64,000 nucleotides of DNA from Hartmannibacter diazotrophicus. Lineage in GTDB: Bacteria > Pseudomonadota > Alphaproteobacteria > Rhizobiales > Pleomorphomonadaceae. This document shows positions 43,900 to 54,300 of this stretch, one piece after another. The stretch is from the NCBI RefSeq assembly GCF_900231165.1, contig NZ_LT960614.1, positions 1,300,550 to 1,364,549 of the forward strand, in the 5' to 3' direction. The number at the start of each line of letters is the position of its first letter. Position 1 is the stretch's first letter. The position numbers were made by a program, and so were the translations under genes. The notes below the pieces were generated by a model that saw only the letters and a list, made by a program, of their open reading frames with translations, was not told the origin of the DNA and did not search any database.

Positions 43900-44281
43900 G
43901 GAGCAGTCTCACCCAGGGTTCGTCAGATGGGAGGGGTCCGAAAACGCCACCGTCCGTGCGCGACCGGAAAGGGTCGGCACGACATGTGGCAGCGTTGCCT
44001 TTTTGGGACGCCCCCCGTTGGGCGAGACCTCGACGACCCGGCCTTGGGTGCGATGTCGCAGAGAAGGAAGCAAAGGTTGGGCCACCGGTTGGGTGGCTTA
44101 AAAACTATAATGATTTCAAACTGGCGTCGTTATGCCGGCTCATTCGGCTGGCAGGCCGGCGCTGCCAAAACATGCAGACGACCTGTGCATTCCGGTCAAA
44201 TTGCGAGCAATTTAGCATTTGCCGATTTTCTGGGCTTTCGAGCAATCGGTCGAACGCGTTGGCGTCGTGACCCGATGCGAA
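43900..44281. other. Leader/promoter region of the redox operon, no gene seen
   Basis: No convincing coding frame is present. The part from ~44100 to 44240 is AT-richer, with an AACTATAATG box at 44103 and a TTTGAAATCATTA stretch on the minus strand, likely containing the flavoprotein operon's promoter. A full FNR/ANR box (TTGAT-N4-ATCAA) is not present. Confidence 0.45.
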
Positions 44282-44310
44282 AAGGCCCGATCCTGATGGG
44301 ACCGGGCCTT
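44282..44310 (-). terminator. Terminator of dps
   Basis: AAGGCCCGATCC pairs with GGGACCGGGCCTT (one mismatch) around a TGAT loop. On the minus strand it is followed directly by TTTTCGC, 77 nt after the dps stop. Confidence 0.7.
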
Positions 44311-44386
44311 CGAGGGGGCTTGTTTTCATTGAGGAGCAAGGGGGGAGGGGACGTCCTCGATGTTTATCTGCCCCAAGATGCGGCGA

Positions 44387-44896
44387 TCAGGACGACTTGT
44401 GCGCCCGAAGCATCCAGATGGCCTTCTCATGCGCGCCGATGCGTTCGGTCAGCATGTCGTGGGTGACGAGGTCATGCATGTCCTCGGCCGCCTCCGCGAC
44501 TTCACGGGCCTTGCGGGCGCACTCCTCGTGGGTGGAGGCCAGCAGTTCGAGCATTTCGTCTGCCGAGGCCGACGGATCGACCTTGAAGCCCTTCGGGCTG
44601 AGGACGGTGCCGTTCTTCGAGGGCACATGGTAGCCAAGCGCGAGGATGCGTTCGGCCAGTTCGTCGATGGCGGCGAACAGCGCCTGATACTGCTGCTCCG
44701 TCAGCGTATGGATCGAAAGGAAGGCGCTGCTGCGCACGTTCCAGTGCACAATCTGCGTCTTGATCAGCAGGCTGTAGCTGTCCTCGAGAATTTCGGAGAG
44801 CTTTTCGCTGATCTGCTTGCGGTTCTGGTCTGTCAGACCCGTTTTCACGCCCTTGGCATTGTCAATCTTGGTGACGTTCGTCGCAGAGGCTTTCAT
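44387..44896 (-). CDS. dps: Dps-family ferritin-like DNA-protection protein
   Basis: A 169-aa four-helix protein that forms a dodecameric shell storing iron and detoxifying peroxide. The inter-subunit ferroxidase ligands are in place with Dps spacing: His51, His63, Asp78 and Glu82 (HWNVRSSAFLSIH...DELAERI). The basic N-terminal tail (MKASATNVTK) may bind DNA. The start is chosen by GGGAGA 7 nt upstream. It is divergent from the cupin regulator gene and followed by a good terminator. Confidence 0.95.
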   Translation of the reverse strand: MKASATNVTKIDNAKGVKTGLTDQNRKQISEKLSEILEDSYSLLIKTQIVHWNVRSSAFLSIHTLTEQQYQALFAAIDELAERILALGYHVPSKNGTVLSPKGFKVDPSASADEMLELLASTHEECARKAREVAEAAEDMHDLVTHDMLTERIGAHEKAIWMLRAHKSS

Positions 44897-45085
44897 GACG
44901 ATCTCCCGGTGTTTCTTGTTGGAAGTCTGGATGTGCGGGTAGAACGCGTCGGCCTCGGCGAGGTTCCGGCCATCATTTCCTTTCGCGGGCGCTGCGTCGG
45001 TGATCGTCATCCGCCTGTGACAGGTCAATTTCCGGCTGCTACTGTCGCTCCGCAGGCGATCAGGAAATGAAGCAACGGCGGGACG

Positions 45086-45718
45086 ATGAGCGAAGAGATT
45101 GGCGAGCTTGAAGACCTCGGCACCGGGTCCGGCGCCCCCCGGGAGCGCAGCCTGACGCTGGAGCAGGCGATCGGCACCAAGATCCGCCAGTACCGCAAGC
45201 AGCTGGAAATCACGAGCGCCGAACTGGCCGCTGCCGCCAAGGTTTCCTCGGGCATGATGTCGAAGATCGAGAACGGCCAGATTTCGGCGTCGCTTTCGAC
45301 GCTCAATGCCGTTTCAAGGGCGCTCAACGTGCCGCTGTCGGCGCTCTTCGCCGGCTACGAGGAACGGCGCGACTGTTCCTATGTGAAGGCGGGGCAGGGG
45401 GTCGGTATCGAGCGGCGCGGCACCAAGGCGGGCCATCACTACCAGCTTATCGGCCGCTCGCTCGGCTCCGACGTGGTCGTCGAGCCCTTCCTGATCACGC
45501 TCACCGAGGAGGCGCGCCCCTACGCGGCCTTCCAGCATGCCGGCCAGGAAATGATCTACATGCTGACCGGCAAGGTGGTCTATCGCCACGCGGACAAGAC
45601 CTATCTCATGGAGCCCGGCGACACGCTGTTTTTCGATGCTGCCGCGCCCCATGGACCGGAAGATCTGCTGGAGCTTCCGATGACCTATCTCTCGATCATC
45701 ATCTACCCCAAGGAGTGA
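45086..45718 (+). CDS. XRE-family regulator with C-terminal cupin domain
   Basis: A 210-aa regulator with an N-terminal helix-turn-helix (~28-85: IGTKIRQYRKQLEITSAELA, SSGMMSKIENGQISAS) and a C-terminal cupin barrel (~120-205) with HAGQEMIYMLTGKVVYR and the second motif PGDTLFFDAAAPHGPE. This layout is common in regulators of polyamine, amino acid or sulfur metabolism. The ligand is unknown. It lies between dps and the glycine cleavage operon and could act on either. Confidence 0.9.
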   Translation: MSEEIGELEDLGTGSGAPRERSLTLEQAIGTKIRQYRKQLEITSAELAAAAKVSSGMMSKIENGQISASLSTLNAVSRALNVPLSALFAGYEERRDCSYVKAGQGVGIERRGTKAGHHYQLIGRSLGSDVVVEPFLITLTEEARPYAAFQHAGQEMIYMLTGKVVYRHADKTYLMEPGDTLFFDAAAPHGPEDLLELPMTYLSIIIYPKE

Positions 45719-45736
45719 GGCGAGCCCTGAAGCACA

Positions 45737-45842
45737 ACGCGTTCAAGCGAATGCGCATGAACGAGAACGTTATGCTTCATTTTCAAGAGCATAGAGCGGC
45801 GTGAACGGCGCTCATATGAATCCACATGACCGCACGCCGCTC
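45737..45842. repeat. Dispersed intergenic repeat, copy 2
   Basis: Second copy of the element at 6920-7027. The 49-bp core (45794-45842) has the same termini, GAGCGGCGTG and CACGCCGCTC, and the same GAATCCACATGACCG interior. It directly abuts the gcvPB stop codon and may act as a structured transcript end for that operon. Confidence 0.75.
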
Positions 45843-47419
45843 TACTCGGCCGCCTCCTGCTGCTCCGGCCGTTCTCCGGTCCATTTCAGGATCGGATGGC
45901 GCGCCGCCCGCGTCTCGTCGAGGCGCCGCCGGGGCGCGTGGATTGGAGCGGCCTTGAAGCTTTCGGCATCGCCCGCCTTGGCACGGGCGACCAGAGACCG
46001 CAGCGCGCCGACGAACTGGTCGAGACCGGCCTTCGATTCCGATTCCGTCGGTTCGATCAGCATGGCCCCGTGGACGACCAGCGGGAAATACATGGTCATC
46101 GGGTGGAAGCCCTCGTCGATCATCGCCTTGGCGAAGTCGAGCGTGGTGACGCCGGTTCCTTCCAGGAAGCTGTCGTCGAAGAGCGCCTCGTGCATGACGT
46201 GGCGGTCGCCGAAGGGCAGGGACATGACGTCCTTGAGCCGCGCCTTGACGTAGTTGGCGTTGAGCACCGCGTCCTCGGCGGCCTGCTTCAGGCCGTCCGA
46301 GCCGTGCGACATCATGTAGGCGAGCGCCCGCACAAACATGCCCATCTGGCCGTGGAAGGCGGCGATGCGCCCGAAGGGCGTTGCCGTGTCGCCGGCCTGC
46401 TTGCGGGTTTCGATGAACTCCGCCTTGCCATCCGCATCGAAGCGCACGAAGGGCACCGGCGCGAAGGGGGCGAGCTTCTCCGACAGGACGACGGGGCCCG
46501 CGCCGGGGCCGCCGCCGCCGTGCGGCGTCGAGAAGGTCTTGTGCAGGTTGATGTGCATGGCGTCGACGCCGAGATCGCCCGGCCGCACCTTGCCCATGAT
46601 GGCGTTGAAGTTGGCGCCGTCCGCGTAGAAATAGGCGCCCGCCTCATGCACGGCCTCGGCGATGGCGACGATGTCGCGCTCAAAGAGGCCGCAGGTGTTG
46701 GGGTTGGTCAGCATCAGGGCGGCGACATCGGACGAGAGCTTCGCCTTCACCGCCTCAACGTCCACCGTGCCGTCCTCGCGCGCCGGGATGGCGACGACCT
46801 TGTAGCCGAGGAGGGCGGCGGTCGCCGGGTTGGTGCCATGCGCCGATTCCGGCACCAGCACGATGGACCGGGATTCGCCGCGCGCCGTGAGGGCTGCCTT
46901 GATCGCCATCATGCCGCAGGCCTCGCCATGGGCGCCGGCCTTCGGGCTCATGGCGACCGACGACATGCCGGTGAGTTCCAGCAGCCAGCGTCCGCAATCG
47001 GCGATGAGTTCGATCGCGCCGGGAACGGTGGCAAGCGGCTGCAGCGGATGAACGTCGGCAAAGCCCGGCAGCCGCGCCATCTTCTCGTTGAGACGCGGGT
47101 TGTGCTTCATCGTGCACGAGCCGAGCGGATAGACGCCGAGGTCGATGGCGTAGTTCTGCCGGCTGAGGCGCACGTAGTGCCGCATCGTCTCCGGCTCCTT
47201 GAGGCCGGGCAGGTCGATGGGAGTCTTGCGGGCGTGGGCGCCGAGCCGCGAGGCAACCTTGGGCGTTTCGGGCACGTCGACGCCAGTCACGTCATTGCGG
47301 CCGACCTCGAAGATCAGGCCGTCCTCGATGTCGAGGCCCCGGTTGCCGGTGAAGGTCTCGACGTCCGTGCCAGTGGTGGCCGAAGGAGCGGTCGGCCGGC
47401 CGATGCTGTTCATGGTCAT
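45842..47419 (-). CDS. gcvPB: Glycine dehydrogenase (decarboxylating) subunit 2
   Basis: C-terminal half of the split P-protein; it decarboxylates glycine with PLP and passes the aminomethyl group to GcvH. Length is 525 aa. The PLP Lys is in [32 protein letters not shown] and [10 protein letters not shown] are also typical. It starts with ATG overlapping the gcvPA stop by 4 bp. A dispersed repeat abuts its stop. Confidence 0.95.
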   Translation of the reverse strand: MTMNSIGRPTAPSATTGTDVETFTGNRGLDIEDGLIFEVGRNDVTGVDVPETPKVASRLGAHARKTPIDLPGLKEPETMRHYVRLSRQNYAIDLGVYPLGSCTMKHNPRLNEKMARLPGFADVHPLQPLATVPGAIELIADCGRWLLELTGMSSVAMSPKAGAHGEACGMMAIKAALTARGESRSIVLVPESAHGTNPATAALLGYKVVAIPAREDGTVDVEAVKAKLSSDVAALMLTNPNTCGLFERDIVAIAEAVHEAGAYFYADGANFNAIMGKVRPGDLGVDAMHINLHKTFSTPHGGGGPGAGPVVLSEKLAPFAPVPFVRFDADGKAEFIETRKQAGDTATPFGRIAAFHGQMGMFVRALAYMMSHGSDGLKQAAEDAVLNANYVKARLKDVMSLPFGDRHVMHEALFDDSFLEGTGVTTLDFAKAMIDEGFHPMTMYFPLVVHGAMLIEPTESESKAGLDQFVGALRSLVARAKAGDAESFKAAPIHAPRRRLDETRAARHPILKWTGERPEQQEAAE

Positions 47420-48762
47420 GCCAAAACCTCCTTCAGAGCCTCGACCAGGGCCTCGCGGTCCTCGTCCGTATTCAGTTCCGTCGACGCGACGACGATGAGG
47501 TCGTCGACGCCCTCTGCCGCCCATTCGAGCCGCGAGACCGGCACGCCGGCGAGGATGCCCCGTTCGGCGAGACGGTCGACCACATCGGCGGCCTTGTCGG
47601 AAACGCGGATGGTGAACTCGTTGAAGAAAGTCCGGTTCAGCACCTCGACATCCGGCAGTTCCGCCAGCTTGTCCGCGAGGAGGACCGCGTTGGCGTGGTT
47701 GGCCTTGGCCAGCCTTTCCAGCCCCGTGCCGCCAAGCAGCGTCATGTGGATGGAGAAGGCCGTCGCGCAAAGACCGGAGTTGGTGCAGATGTTCGAGGTC
47801 GCCTTGTCGCGGCGGATGTGCTGTTCGCGCGTTGAAAGCGTCAGCACGAAGCCGCGCTTGCCGTCGGCATCCACCGTCTCGCCGCAGACGCGGCCCGGCA
47901 TCTGGCGCAGGAATTTCTCGCGCGTCGCAAAGAGGCCGAGATAGGGGCCGCCGAAATTGAGCGCGTTGCCGATGGACTGGCCCTCGCCGACGACGATGTC
48001 CGCGCCTTGCGAACCGGGCGGCTCGATGGCGCCGAGTGCCACCACTTCCGTGAAGACGGCGATCAGCAGCGCGCCATTGGCATGCGCCTTCTCGGCGATC
48101 GGGCGAAGGTCGATGAGTTCGCCGTAAAAGTTGGGGCTCTGGACGACGACGCACGAGGTCTCGCCGTCGATCCGGGCAAGGATGCCCTCGGTGCCGTCCA
48201 CATCCGGCGGCAATGCGTCGACCGAATCCTCGGCCATGTCGCTGACCGTCTGGACGACGGCGCGATAATGCGGATGCAGGCCGCCGGAGAGCACGGCCTT
48301 GTTGCGGCGTGTCAGGCGATGGGCCATCAGCACGGCCTCGGCGGTCGCGGTCGAGCCGTCATACATGGAGGCATTGGCGACCTCCATGCCGGTGAGCCGG
48401 GCGACCTGGCTCTGGAACTCGAACAGCACCTGCAGCGTGCCCTGGGAAATCTCCGGCTGGTAGGGCGTATAGGCGGTGAGGAATTCCGAGCGCTGGATCA
48501 GGTGGTCGACGGTCGCCGGCACATGATGGCGATAGGCGCCGGCGCCGACGAAGAACGGCACCGAGCCGGCCGAAACATTCTTCGCGGCAAGTCGGGAAAG
48601 CTGGCGCTCGACTTCAAGCTCGCTCTTGGCGCGCGGCAGGTCGACGAGGCTCGTCAGGCGCTTGTCGGCCGGAATGTCGGCGAAGAAATCGTCGATCGAG
48701 GCCGCACCGGCCGCCGCCAGCATCGCGCTGCGATCATCGGGGGTCAGGGGGAGATAGCGCAT
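47416..48762 (-). CDS. gcvPA: Glycine dehydrogenase (decarboxylating) subunit 1
   Basis: N-terminal half of the split P-protein (448 aa), forming an alpha2beta2 enzyme with GcvPB. Typical segments: [48 protein letters not shown] and [11 protein letters not shown]. The start follows conservation. Its ATG is 13 nt after gcvH. The split form is common in alphaproteobacteria and Gram-positives. Confidence 0.95.
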   Translation of the reverse strand: MRYLPLTPDDRSAMLAAAGAASIDDFFADIPADKRLTSLVDLPRAKSELEVERQLSRLAAKNVSAGSVPFFVGAGAYRHHVPATVDHLIQRSEFLTAYTPYQPEISQGTLQVLFEFQSQVARLTGMEVANASMYDGSTATAEAVLMAHRLTRRNKAVLSGGLHPHYRAVVQTVSDMAEDSVDALPPDVDGTEGILARIDGETSCVVVQSPNFYGELIDLRPIAEKAHANGALLIAVFTEVVALGAIEPPGSQGADIVVGEGQSIGNALNFGGPYLGLFATREKFLRQMPGRVCGETVDADGKRGFVLTLSTREQHIRRDKATSNICTNSGLCATAFSIHMTLLGGTGLERLAKANHANAVLLADKLAELPDVEVLNRTFFNEFTIRVSDKAADVVDRLAERGILAGVPVSRLEWAAEGVDDLIVVASTELNTDEDREALVEALKEVLA

Positions 48763-48775
48763 GGGGAAACCTCGC

Positions 48776-49147
48776 TCAGAGGCCGGCGACGAAGGCGTCG
48801 TAGGTGGCCTTGTCCATGAGGCCATCCAGTTCGGCCGGGTTGGCAAGCGTCAGCTTCATGAACCAGCCGTCGGCCTCCGGTGAGGCATTGACGGTCTCGG
48901 GTGCATCGGCAAGAGCGGTATTCGCCTCGGTCACCGTGCCGGTTACCGGGGCATAGACCTCGCTCGCCGCCTTGACGGATTCCACCACGGCGGCCTCGTC
49001 GCCCTTCTTGAGAGCCTTGCCCACCTCGGGCACCTCGACGAAGACGATGTCGCCGAGCTGGGCCTGCGCATAGGTCGTGATCCCGACGGTGGCGGCCTCG
49101 CCGTCGACGGAGATCCATTCGTGGTCTTCGGTGAAATAGACGGTCAT
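48776..49147 (-). CDS. gcvH: Glycine cleavage system H protein
   Basis: A 123-aa lipoyl carrier that shuttles the aminomethyl intermediate between P, T and L proteins. Lipoate attaches to Lys59 in [12 protein letters not shown]. The start [12 protein letters not shown] and the [12 protein letters not shown] turn are diagnostic. It lies between gcvT and gcvPA on the same strand. The L protein is not encoded in this window. Confidence 0.97.
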   Translation of the reverse strand: MTVYFTEDHEWISVDGEAATVGITTYAQAQLGDIVFVEVPEVGKALKKGDEAAVVESVKAASEVYAPVTGTVTEANTALADAPETVNASPEADGWFMKLTLANPAELDGLMDKATYDAFVAGL

Positions 49148-49178
49148 GATGATGTCCCTGGTCGAAATAGGTCGTGGA

Positions 49179-50336
49179 TCAGGATTTGGGTTTGCGGAAA
49201 AAGCGGTTCGGCACGAAGGGCAGGGCGGTTACCTCGGCGGCGAGCGGCTTGCCGCGCACGATGAGATTGACCGCCGTTCCGGGCGCCGAGAAGGCGGGCG
49301 GCACGTAGCCCATGGCGATGGGCCCGCCGACGGTGGCGCCGAAGCCGCCCGAGGTGACGATGCCGATGACATTGCCGTTCGTGTCCTGGATTTCGGTGCC
49401 CTCGCGGGCCGGCGCGCGGCCCTGCGGCTTCAGGCCGACGCGAAGGCGCGAGGGGCCGTTGGCGATTTCGCCGGCGATGCGCGTAAAACCCGGAAAACCG
49501 CCTTCGGTGCGGCGGCGCTTCTGGATCGACCAGAGAAGGCCTGCCTCGATCGGCGAGGTCGTCTCGTCAAGCTCGTGACCGTAGAGGCAGAGCCCGGCCT
49601 CAAGGCGAAGGGAGTCGCGCGCGCCAAGACCAACGGGCTTGACGGCGGCGTCGGCCATCAGCAGCGACCAGAGCGCCTCAGCCTTGTCGTCGCGGACCGA
49701 AATCTCGAACCCGTCCTCGCCCGTGTAGCCTGAGCGGCTGACGTGGCAGTCGATCCCGCCGATGGCAATGGGGCCGGCCGACATGAAGGCCATGTCGGCG
49801 ACATTGGCGCCGAGCCGCGTTAGGACGAGGACCGCCTCCGGACCCTGCAAGGCGACGAGGGCGCGATCCTCAACGATCTGAAGGCTCACGGATGAAGGCA
49901 ATCCGCCTTGGAGAAGCGCGAAATCATCGGCCTTGCACGACGCGTTGACGACGAGGAACAGGCGGCCGTCGTCAGCCGGATCGGCAGAGCGATGGACCAT
50001 CAGGTCGTCGATCATGCCGCCGGCTTCGTTGAGGAACTGCGTATAGCGCTGCGCGCCGGGCGCAAGGTTGAGCATGTCGGCCGGCACGAAGGCTTCAAGC
50101 GCCTTGGCAGTGGTCTCATGGTCCGGCCCGACGAGAAAGGCCTGACCCATGTGCGAGACGTCGAAGAGGCCGGCGTGCTCGCGCGTCCAGGTGTGCTCGG
50201 CAAGAATGCCCTCGTATTGCACCGGCATGTCGTAGCCGGCGAAGGGCACCATGCGTGCGCCCAGCGCGACATGAGCCGCATGAAGCGGTGTCCGCAGGGG
50301 AAGGTCGTGCTCGGAAGTTTCTGCTGGCAGGGCCAT
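49179..50336 (-). CDS. gcvT: Aminomethyltransferase (glycine cleavage T protein)
   Basis: Tetrahydrofolate-dependent T protein of 385 aa that releases ammonia and forms 5,10-methylene-THF. Markers: [20 protein letters not shown]-like [20 protein letters not shown], and [18 protein letters not shown]. The C-terminal barrel ends [14 protein letters not shown]. The start is [11 protein letters not shown]; frame upstream overlaps the riboswitch and is not coding. It is the first gene of gcvTHP. Confidence 0.95.
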   Translation of the reverse strand: MALPAETSEHDLPLRTPLHAAHVALGARMVPFAGYDMPVQYEGILAEHTWTREHAGLFDVSHMGQAFLVGPDHETTAKALEAFVPADMLNLAPGAQRYTQFLNEAGGMIDDLMVHRSADPADDGRLFLVVNASCKADDFALLQGGLPSSVSLQIVEDRALVALQGPEAVLVLTRLGANVADMAFMSAGPIAIGGIDCHVSRSGYTGEDGFEISVRDDKAEALWSLLMADAAVKPVGLGARDSLRLEAGLCLYGHELDETTSPIEAGLLWSIQKRRRTEGGFPGFTRIAGEIANGPSRLRVGLKPQGRAPAREGTEIQDTNGNVIGIVTSGGFGATVGGPIAMGYVPPAFSAPGTAVNLIVRGKPLAAEVTALPFVPNRFFRKPKS

Positions 50337-50390
50337 TGTCAGGATCCGTCGGTCAGAGTGCGTCATGGTCCCATGCATTGGAACCAACGC

Positions 50391-50612
50391 CCCCTCTGTC
50401 ATGGACCTGAGAGATTCCCGGTCACCCGTTCGGGCAGATCCGGTTTCGCCTTCGGTGAACAGCCGTGCATTGCACGCGGCTGCTGCTTTCCAGAGTTCAG
50501 TCGAGGCTGCCGCGGTCCATTTGCCTGAGAGTTTCCGGGGCGGTTGCTCCTTCGGCGCCGTTGTCGAACAGGAGCCTTGCCCTGCTGCCAACGATCTCTC
50601 CCGCGTAGCCTG
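50391..50612 (-). ncRNA. Tandem glycine riboswitch
   Basis: Two glycine aptamers in series precede gcvT. On the minus strand, aptamer 1 runs from GCGGGAGAGATC through GCCGAAGGAGCAAC to GAAACTCTCAGGCAAA. Aptamer 2 repeats the layout with CACCGAAGGCGAAAC and GAATCTCTCAGGTCC and ends near ACAGAGGGGG. The GAAGG-CAA and CTCTCAGG blocks are the conserved ligand-binding cores. It would couple gcvTHP expression to glycine. Confidence 0.95.
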
Positions 50613-50621
50613 CTAATTGGA

Positions 50622-50650
50622 ATGATCAATTATATGATCGGCGTTGTCAA
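50622..50650 (-). promoter_or_regulatory. Promoter of the glycine cleavage operon
   Basis: On the minus strand a perfect TTGACA (50645-50650) is 17 nt from GATCAT (50622-50627). The predicted start point, ~50615, coincides with the riboswitch 5' end. Confidence 0.6.
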
Positions 50651-51048
50651 TGGAAACTGCGCTGACATTCCAATGCGCAAGCGCCGATGAGCCGTGTCCG
50701 GCCCGGAGGATGAGGATCGGGTCGGCCAACGCCAACCGCATGGCCCGGATTTTCGGGCGAATGCACGATCCGCATCGCCGCATGCGGAAGGTGCTCGTCT
50801 TGATGCGGACGATATCTTGTCGCCGGCACAACACGATTTTCTGAAGGGCAAGTTCCGGATGATCAGCGTGTATCGGCGCAACGAGCAGGGGCGTGCGACG
50901 ACGCAAACAGCGTTCTGACGACGCTGCTCAAGTCGCTGACAGGGCGGTCATCCCATGCGCTCAAGCAAAATTCAATCGGGCGGCCGCGAACTCGGACACT
51001 CCTGTCCTCAATCGATCGCGGCGCCCGAAGAAACGGCGGGCGTCCGGC
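50651..51048. other. Intergenic region, nothing recognised
   Basis: About 400 nt between the gcv promoter and the lipoprotein stop. Short frames on both strands are Arg/Ser-rich and unconvincing. No tRNA or strong hairpin followed by a T-run is seen. Confidence 0.45.
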
Positions 51049-51618
51049 CTATTTGCCGCTCTCGTCGAAGCCGATCAGGATCTGCACGGCGCCGCTCGTC
51101 TTGTCCGGCGGAATGGAGATGCCGTCGACGACCTGGGTCCAGAGGGTATTGGCATCGGTTGGCGTCGCGGAAGCGGGGATCTTGAAGAGTTGCGAATAGA
51201 GGACCTCGCTGCCGTCGCGCAGGACGACGACACGCAGCGGCAATGTCGCGGATGCGGGGGTGCCCGTCGGACCCAGGATGAAATGGCCGCCGATGCCCAC
51301 CTTGATCGCCGTGTTTCCATCGGCGGGATTGGTGTGGCACTCGCGCGCCGTGTCGGTGATCGTCGCCTGATAGCGCAGCGCCTTCGGGTCGCCGTCCTTG
51401 CCGCGCTCATAGGAGGTGAGGACATTCGTTCCGTCGCGGACCAGCACGTTGGGGCAGATGGCGACGACCGCGAACTGCTGGCGAAGCTTGGCCTCTTCTG
51501 CGGGCGTCACGTTGCCCGGAATGAGAGACCGGACCGACTTGCCGGAGCAGCCCGACAACAGGGCGGCTGTTACAAGGACAAGGGCGGCGAACGCGGGGCG
51601 ACGGACAATAGAAACCAT
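51049..51618 (-). CDS. Hypothetical lipoprotein
   Basis: A 189-aa protein with a type II signal peptide: basic start VSIVRRP, hydrophobic core and the lipobox LLSGC at about residue 23. Asp is not at +2 (Ser follows Cys), so outer-membrane localisation is likely. The mature part has beta strands (FAVVAICPNVLVRDGTN, PLRVVVLRDGSEVLYSQLF) and two further Cys residues. No function is known to me. The ATG is preferred over a GTG 9 nt upstream because AGGAGG sits at proper distance only from the ATG. Confidence 0.82.
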   Translation of the reverse strand: MVSIVRRPAFAALVLVTAALLSGCSGKSVRSLIPGNVTPAEEAKLRQQFAVVAICPNVLVRDGTNVLTSYERGKDGDPKALRYQATITDTARECHTNPADGNTAIKVGIGGHFILGPTGTPASATLPLRVVVLRDGSEVLYSQLFKIPASATPTDANTLWTQVVDGISIPPDKTSGAVQILIGFDESGK

Positions 51619-51862
51619 TCGTGACACTCCTCCTGGCAGCGCCTATAGCAGAGGCGCGCCGACTTGGCGACCACTTGCATACATCGCGCTGCAGGGGGCT
51701 GTGGAGGACCGCACGTGCGGCCGCCGCCTTGCCTGCCTGGCCAGCGGCCTCTTGACAGGTTGAGCGACTGACCGCCAATACGGACGGAACAGTGATCAGG
51801 TGGCCGGCTCTGACCCGGTCATGACCCGGTCATGCCTGACGGATCAACACTCGAGGCTCGAT

Positions 51863-52834
51863 GTGACCCTATCCGCGACCAAGTCTCCGCTGACCATCAA
51901 GCTTTGCGCACCGCGCGGCTTCTGTGCCGGCGTCGACCGGGCGATCCAGATCGTGGAACTGGCAATCGAGCGCTTCGGTCCCCCCGTCTATGTGCGCCAC
52001 GAGATCGTCCACAACAAATACGTGGTGGAGGAGCTGCGCCGGAAGGGCGCCGTCTTCGTGGAGGAACTCGACGAGATCCCGGTGACCGAAAAGCCGGTGG
52101 TCTTTTCCGCGCACGGCGTGCCGAAGTCGGTCCCCGCGGCGGCGAGCGCCCGAGACATGTTCTTCCTCGACGCGACCTGTCCGCTCGTCTCCAAGGTGCA
52201 CCGCGAGGCCGAGATTCACTTTCGCCGCAACCGGCACATCATCCTGATCGGCCATGCGGGTCATCCGGAAGTGATCGGCACCATGGGCCAGCTTCCCGTC
52301 GGCGCCGTGACGCTGGTGGAAACGGAAGCCGATGCCGAAACGGTCACGCCGCCGGAGGGCAAGGAACTCGCCTGGATCACGCAGACGACGCTCTCGGTGG
52401 AGGACACGCGTGCGGTCGTTGCCGTGCTCACACGCCGTTTTCCGGGCATCCACGCCCCGCACAAGGACGACATCTGCTATGCCACCACCAACCGGCAGGA
52501 AGCGGTCAGCCAGATCGCGCCGGACGTGGAGGCAATGATCGTCGTCGGCGCTCCCAATTCCTCCAATTCCCAGCGTCTGCGCGAGGTGGCCGAGCGGGCC
52601 GGCTGCGCCCATGCCGTGCTGATCCAGCGGGCCGATGAGATCAACTGGGAACGTCTTGCCGGCATTCGCACGGTCGGTATCACGGCGGGCGCCTCGGCGC
52701 CGGAAGTGCTGGTGGAAGAGGTCATCGACGCCTTTGCCGAACGCTTCGACATCACGGTCGAGACGGTGCGGACTGCCGACGAGACCATTGCCTTCAACCT
52801 GCCGCGCGAATTGCGCCAGCCCGCAGCCGAGTGA
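51863..52834 (+). CDS. ispH: 4-hydroxy-3-methylbut-2-enyl diphosphate reductase
   Basis: Iron-sulfur enzyme completing the MEP pathway (IPP and DMAPP formation). The three cluster cysteines lie in [20 protein letters not shown] and [11 protein letters not shown]; substrate His residues are in GHAGHPEV and SAHGVP. The GTG start gives 323 aa and agrees with family length; ATG 51821 and the codon at 51800 are upstream alternatives. It is followed by thrB after 12 nt. Confidence 0.94.
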   Translation: MTLSATKSPLTIKLCAPRGFCAGVDRAIQIVELAIERFGPPVYVRHEIVHNKYVVEELRRKGAVFVEELDEIPVTEKPVVFSAHGVPKSVPAAASARDMFFLDATCPLVSKVHREAEIHFRRNRHIILIGHAGHPEVIGTMGQLPVGAVTLVETEADAETVTPPEGKELAWITQTTLSVEDTRAVVAVLTRRFPGIHAPHKDDICYATTNRQEAVSQIAPDVEAMIVVGAPNSSNSQRLREVAERAGCAHAVLIQRADEINWERLAGIRTVGITAGASAPEVLVEEVIDAFAERFDITVETVRTADETIAFNLPRELRQPAAE

Positions 52835-52846
52835 CCGGAACCCGAT

Positions 52847-53809
52847 ATGGCGGTCTACACCGATGTTTCCGACGAGGAACTGGCCGCTTTCGTGGCCGGC
52901 TATGATCTCGGCACTCTCGTCTCCTTCAAGGGCATCGCGGAGGGGGTGGAAAATTCGAACTTCCTGCTGCGCACGCAGGCCGGCCAGTACATCCTGACGC
53001 TTTACGAGAAGCGGGTGAACGAAGGCGATCTGCCGTTCTTCCTGGGTCTCATGGACCATCTCGCCGCCAAGGGTCTGAATTGCCCGACGCCGGTCAAGGC
53101 GAAATCCGGAGAGGCACTCGGGCGCCTTGCCGACCGGCCGGCGGCCATCGTCACCTTTCTCGACGGTATGTCGGTGCGTCGGCCGCGCGTCAGCCATTGC
53201 ACTCAGGTTGGCGAGGTGCTGGCGGATTTTCATGCCGCGGGCCGCGATTTCGACCTGACGCGCGAGAATGCGCTGTCGGTGTCTGGTTGGCGACCGCTGT
53301 TCGACCTGTCGCGCGAGCGGGCGGACGAGGTCCTGCCGGGGCTTCGCAACGAACTGGAACGCGAACTCGACGCTCTGGAGGCGTGCTGGCCGCGCGATCT
53401 GCCGACGGGTGTGATCCACGCCGATCTCTTCCCCGACAACGTTTTCTTCCTCGGCGAGACACTGTCGGGGCTGATCGACTTCTATTTCGCCTGCAACGAC
53501 CTGCTCGCCTACGATCTTGCCATCTGCATCAACGCGTGGTGCTTCGAGCCGGATCGCCAGTTCAATGTCACCAAGGCAAGGGCGATGGTCGCCGGTTATC
53601 AGCGCCGCCGCCCGCTGAGCAAGGCCGAGCAGGAGGCATTGCCGCTGCTGGCCCGGGGCTCGGCGCTGCGATTCCTCCTCACCCGCCTCTACGACTGGCT
53701 GAGCGTTCCGCCGGGCGCGTTGGTGGTGCCGAAGAACCCGTTGGAATACCTCTATAAACTGCGCTTTCATCGCGATGTCACAAGTCTTGCTGCCTATGGG
53801 GTCGCATGA
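52847..53809 (+). CDS. thrB: Homoserine kinase (choline-kinase-like type)
   Basis: ATP-dependent kinase of the aminoglycoside phosphotransferase fold (320 aa) that phosphorylates homoserine for threonine synthesis, the alphaproteobacterial ThrB type rather than the GHMP type. Visible: [12 protein letters not shown] with the early Asn pair, the catalytic loop [13 protein letters not shown] and the metal-binding [16 protein letters not shown]. It overlaps rnhA by 4 bp. Confidence 0.93.
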   Translation: MAVYTDVSDEELAAFVAGYDLGTLVSFKGIAEGVENSNFLLRTQAGQYILTLYEKRVNEGDLPFFLGLMDHLAAKGLNCPTPVKAKSGEALGRLADRPAAIVTFLDGMSVRRPRVSHCTQVGEVLADFHAAGRDFDLTRENALSVSGWRPLFDLSRERADEVLPGLRNELERELDALEACWPRDLPTGVIHADLFPDNVFFLGETLSGLIDFYFACNDLLAYDLAICINAWCFEPDRQFNVTKARAMVAGYQRRRPLSKAEQEALPLLARGSALRFLLTRLYDWLSVPPGALVVPKNPLEYLYKLRFHRDVTSLAAYGVA

Positions 53810-54300
53810 TGAGCGGCGGTGAGGACGCAAAAACCGTGGTGATCTATACGGACGGGGCCTGTTCCGGAAATCCGGGACCCGGCGGCTGGGGCGCAATCCT
53901 CACCTATGGCGAGAAAACGCGCGAGCTTTGCGGCGGCGAGGCCCAGACGACCAACAATCGCATGGAGCTGACCGCGGCCATCGAGGCGCTCGACGCCCTG
54001 AAGCGCTCCTGCAAGGTCGAGCTTCACACCGACAGCCAGTATGTGAAGGGCGGCATCTCCGGCTGGATCCACAACTGGAAGCGCAACGGCTGGCGGACCG
54101 CAGACAAGAAGCCGGTCAAGAATGCGGATCTCTGGCAGCGCCTCGAAGAGGCCCGTGACCGGCATGACGTTAGCTGGCACTGGGTCAAGGGCCACGCGGG
54201 CCATGACATGAACGAGCGGGCCGACGAGCTTGCGCGCAAGGGCATGAAGCCGTTTCTCAAGTCTTCCGCCCGCGCTGCCGGGGGCGTTGCCGATGAATGA
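53806..54300 (+). CDS. rnhA: Ribonuclease HI
   Basis: Cleaves RNA in RNA-DNA hybrids. The acidic residues are in [31 protein letters not shown] and [11 protein letters not shown] (D-E-D-D). Basic-handle residues are present ([19 protein letters not shown]). The 164-aa protein has a short C-terminal extension beyond the usual ~155. ATG overlaps the thrB stop, and the next gene starts inside its end. Confidence 0.96.
   Translation: MMSGGEDAKTVVIYTDGACSGNPGPGGWGAILTYGEKTRELCGGEAQTTNNRMELTAAIEALDALKRSCKVELHTDSQYVKGGISGWIHNWKRNGWRTADKKPVKNADLWQRLEEARDRHDVSWHWVKGHAGHDMNERADELARKGMKPFLKSSARAAGGVADE

Noticed and set aside
43900-44281. FNR-type site for the multiheme operon
   Set aside because: TTTGAAATCATTA has only a weak resemblance to TTGAT-N4-ATCAA, so no site was called.
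41992-44466. 824-codon frame opposite the flavoprotein
   Set aside because: It runs through a regulatory gap and into dps, and the Asp/Gly/His-rich content is typical of antisense frames.
50893-51624. 243-codon plus-strand frame over the lipoprotein gene
   Set aside because: The opposite frame has a lipobox, SD and start at the correct distance; the plus frame has none.
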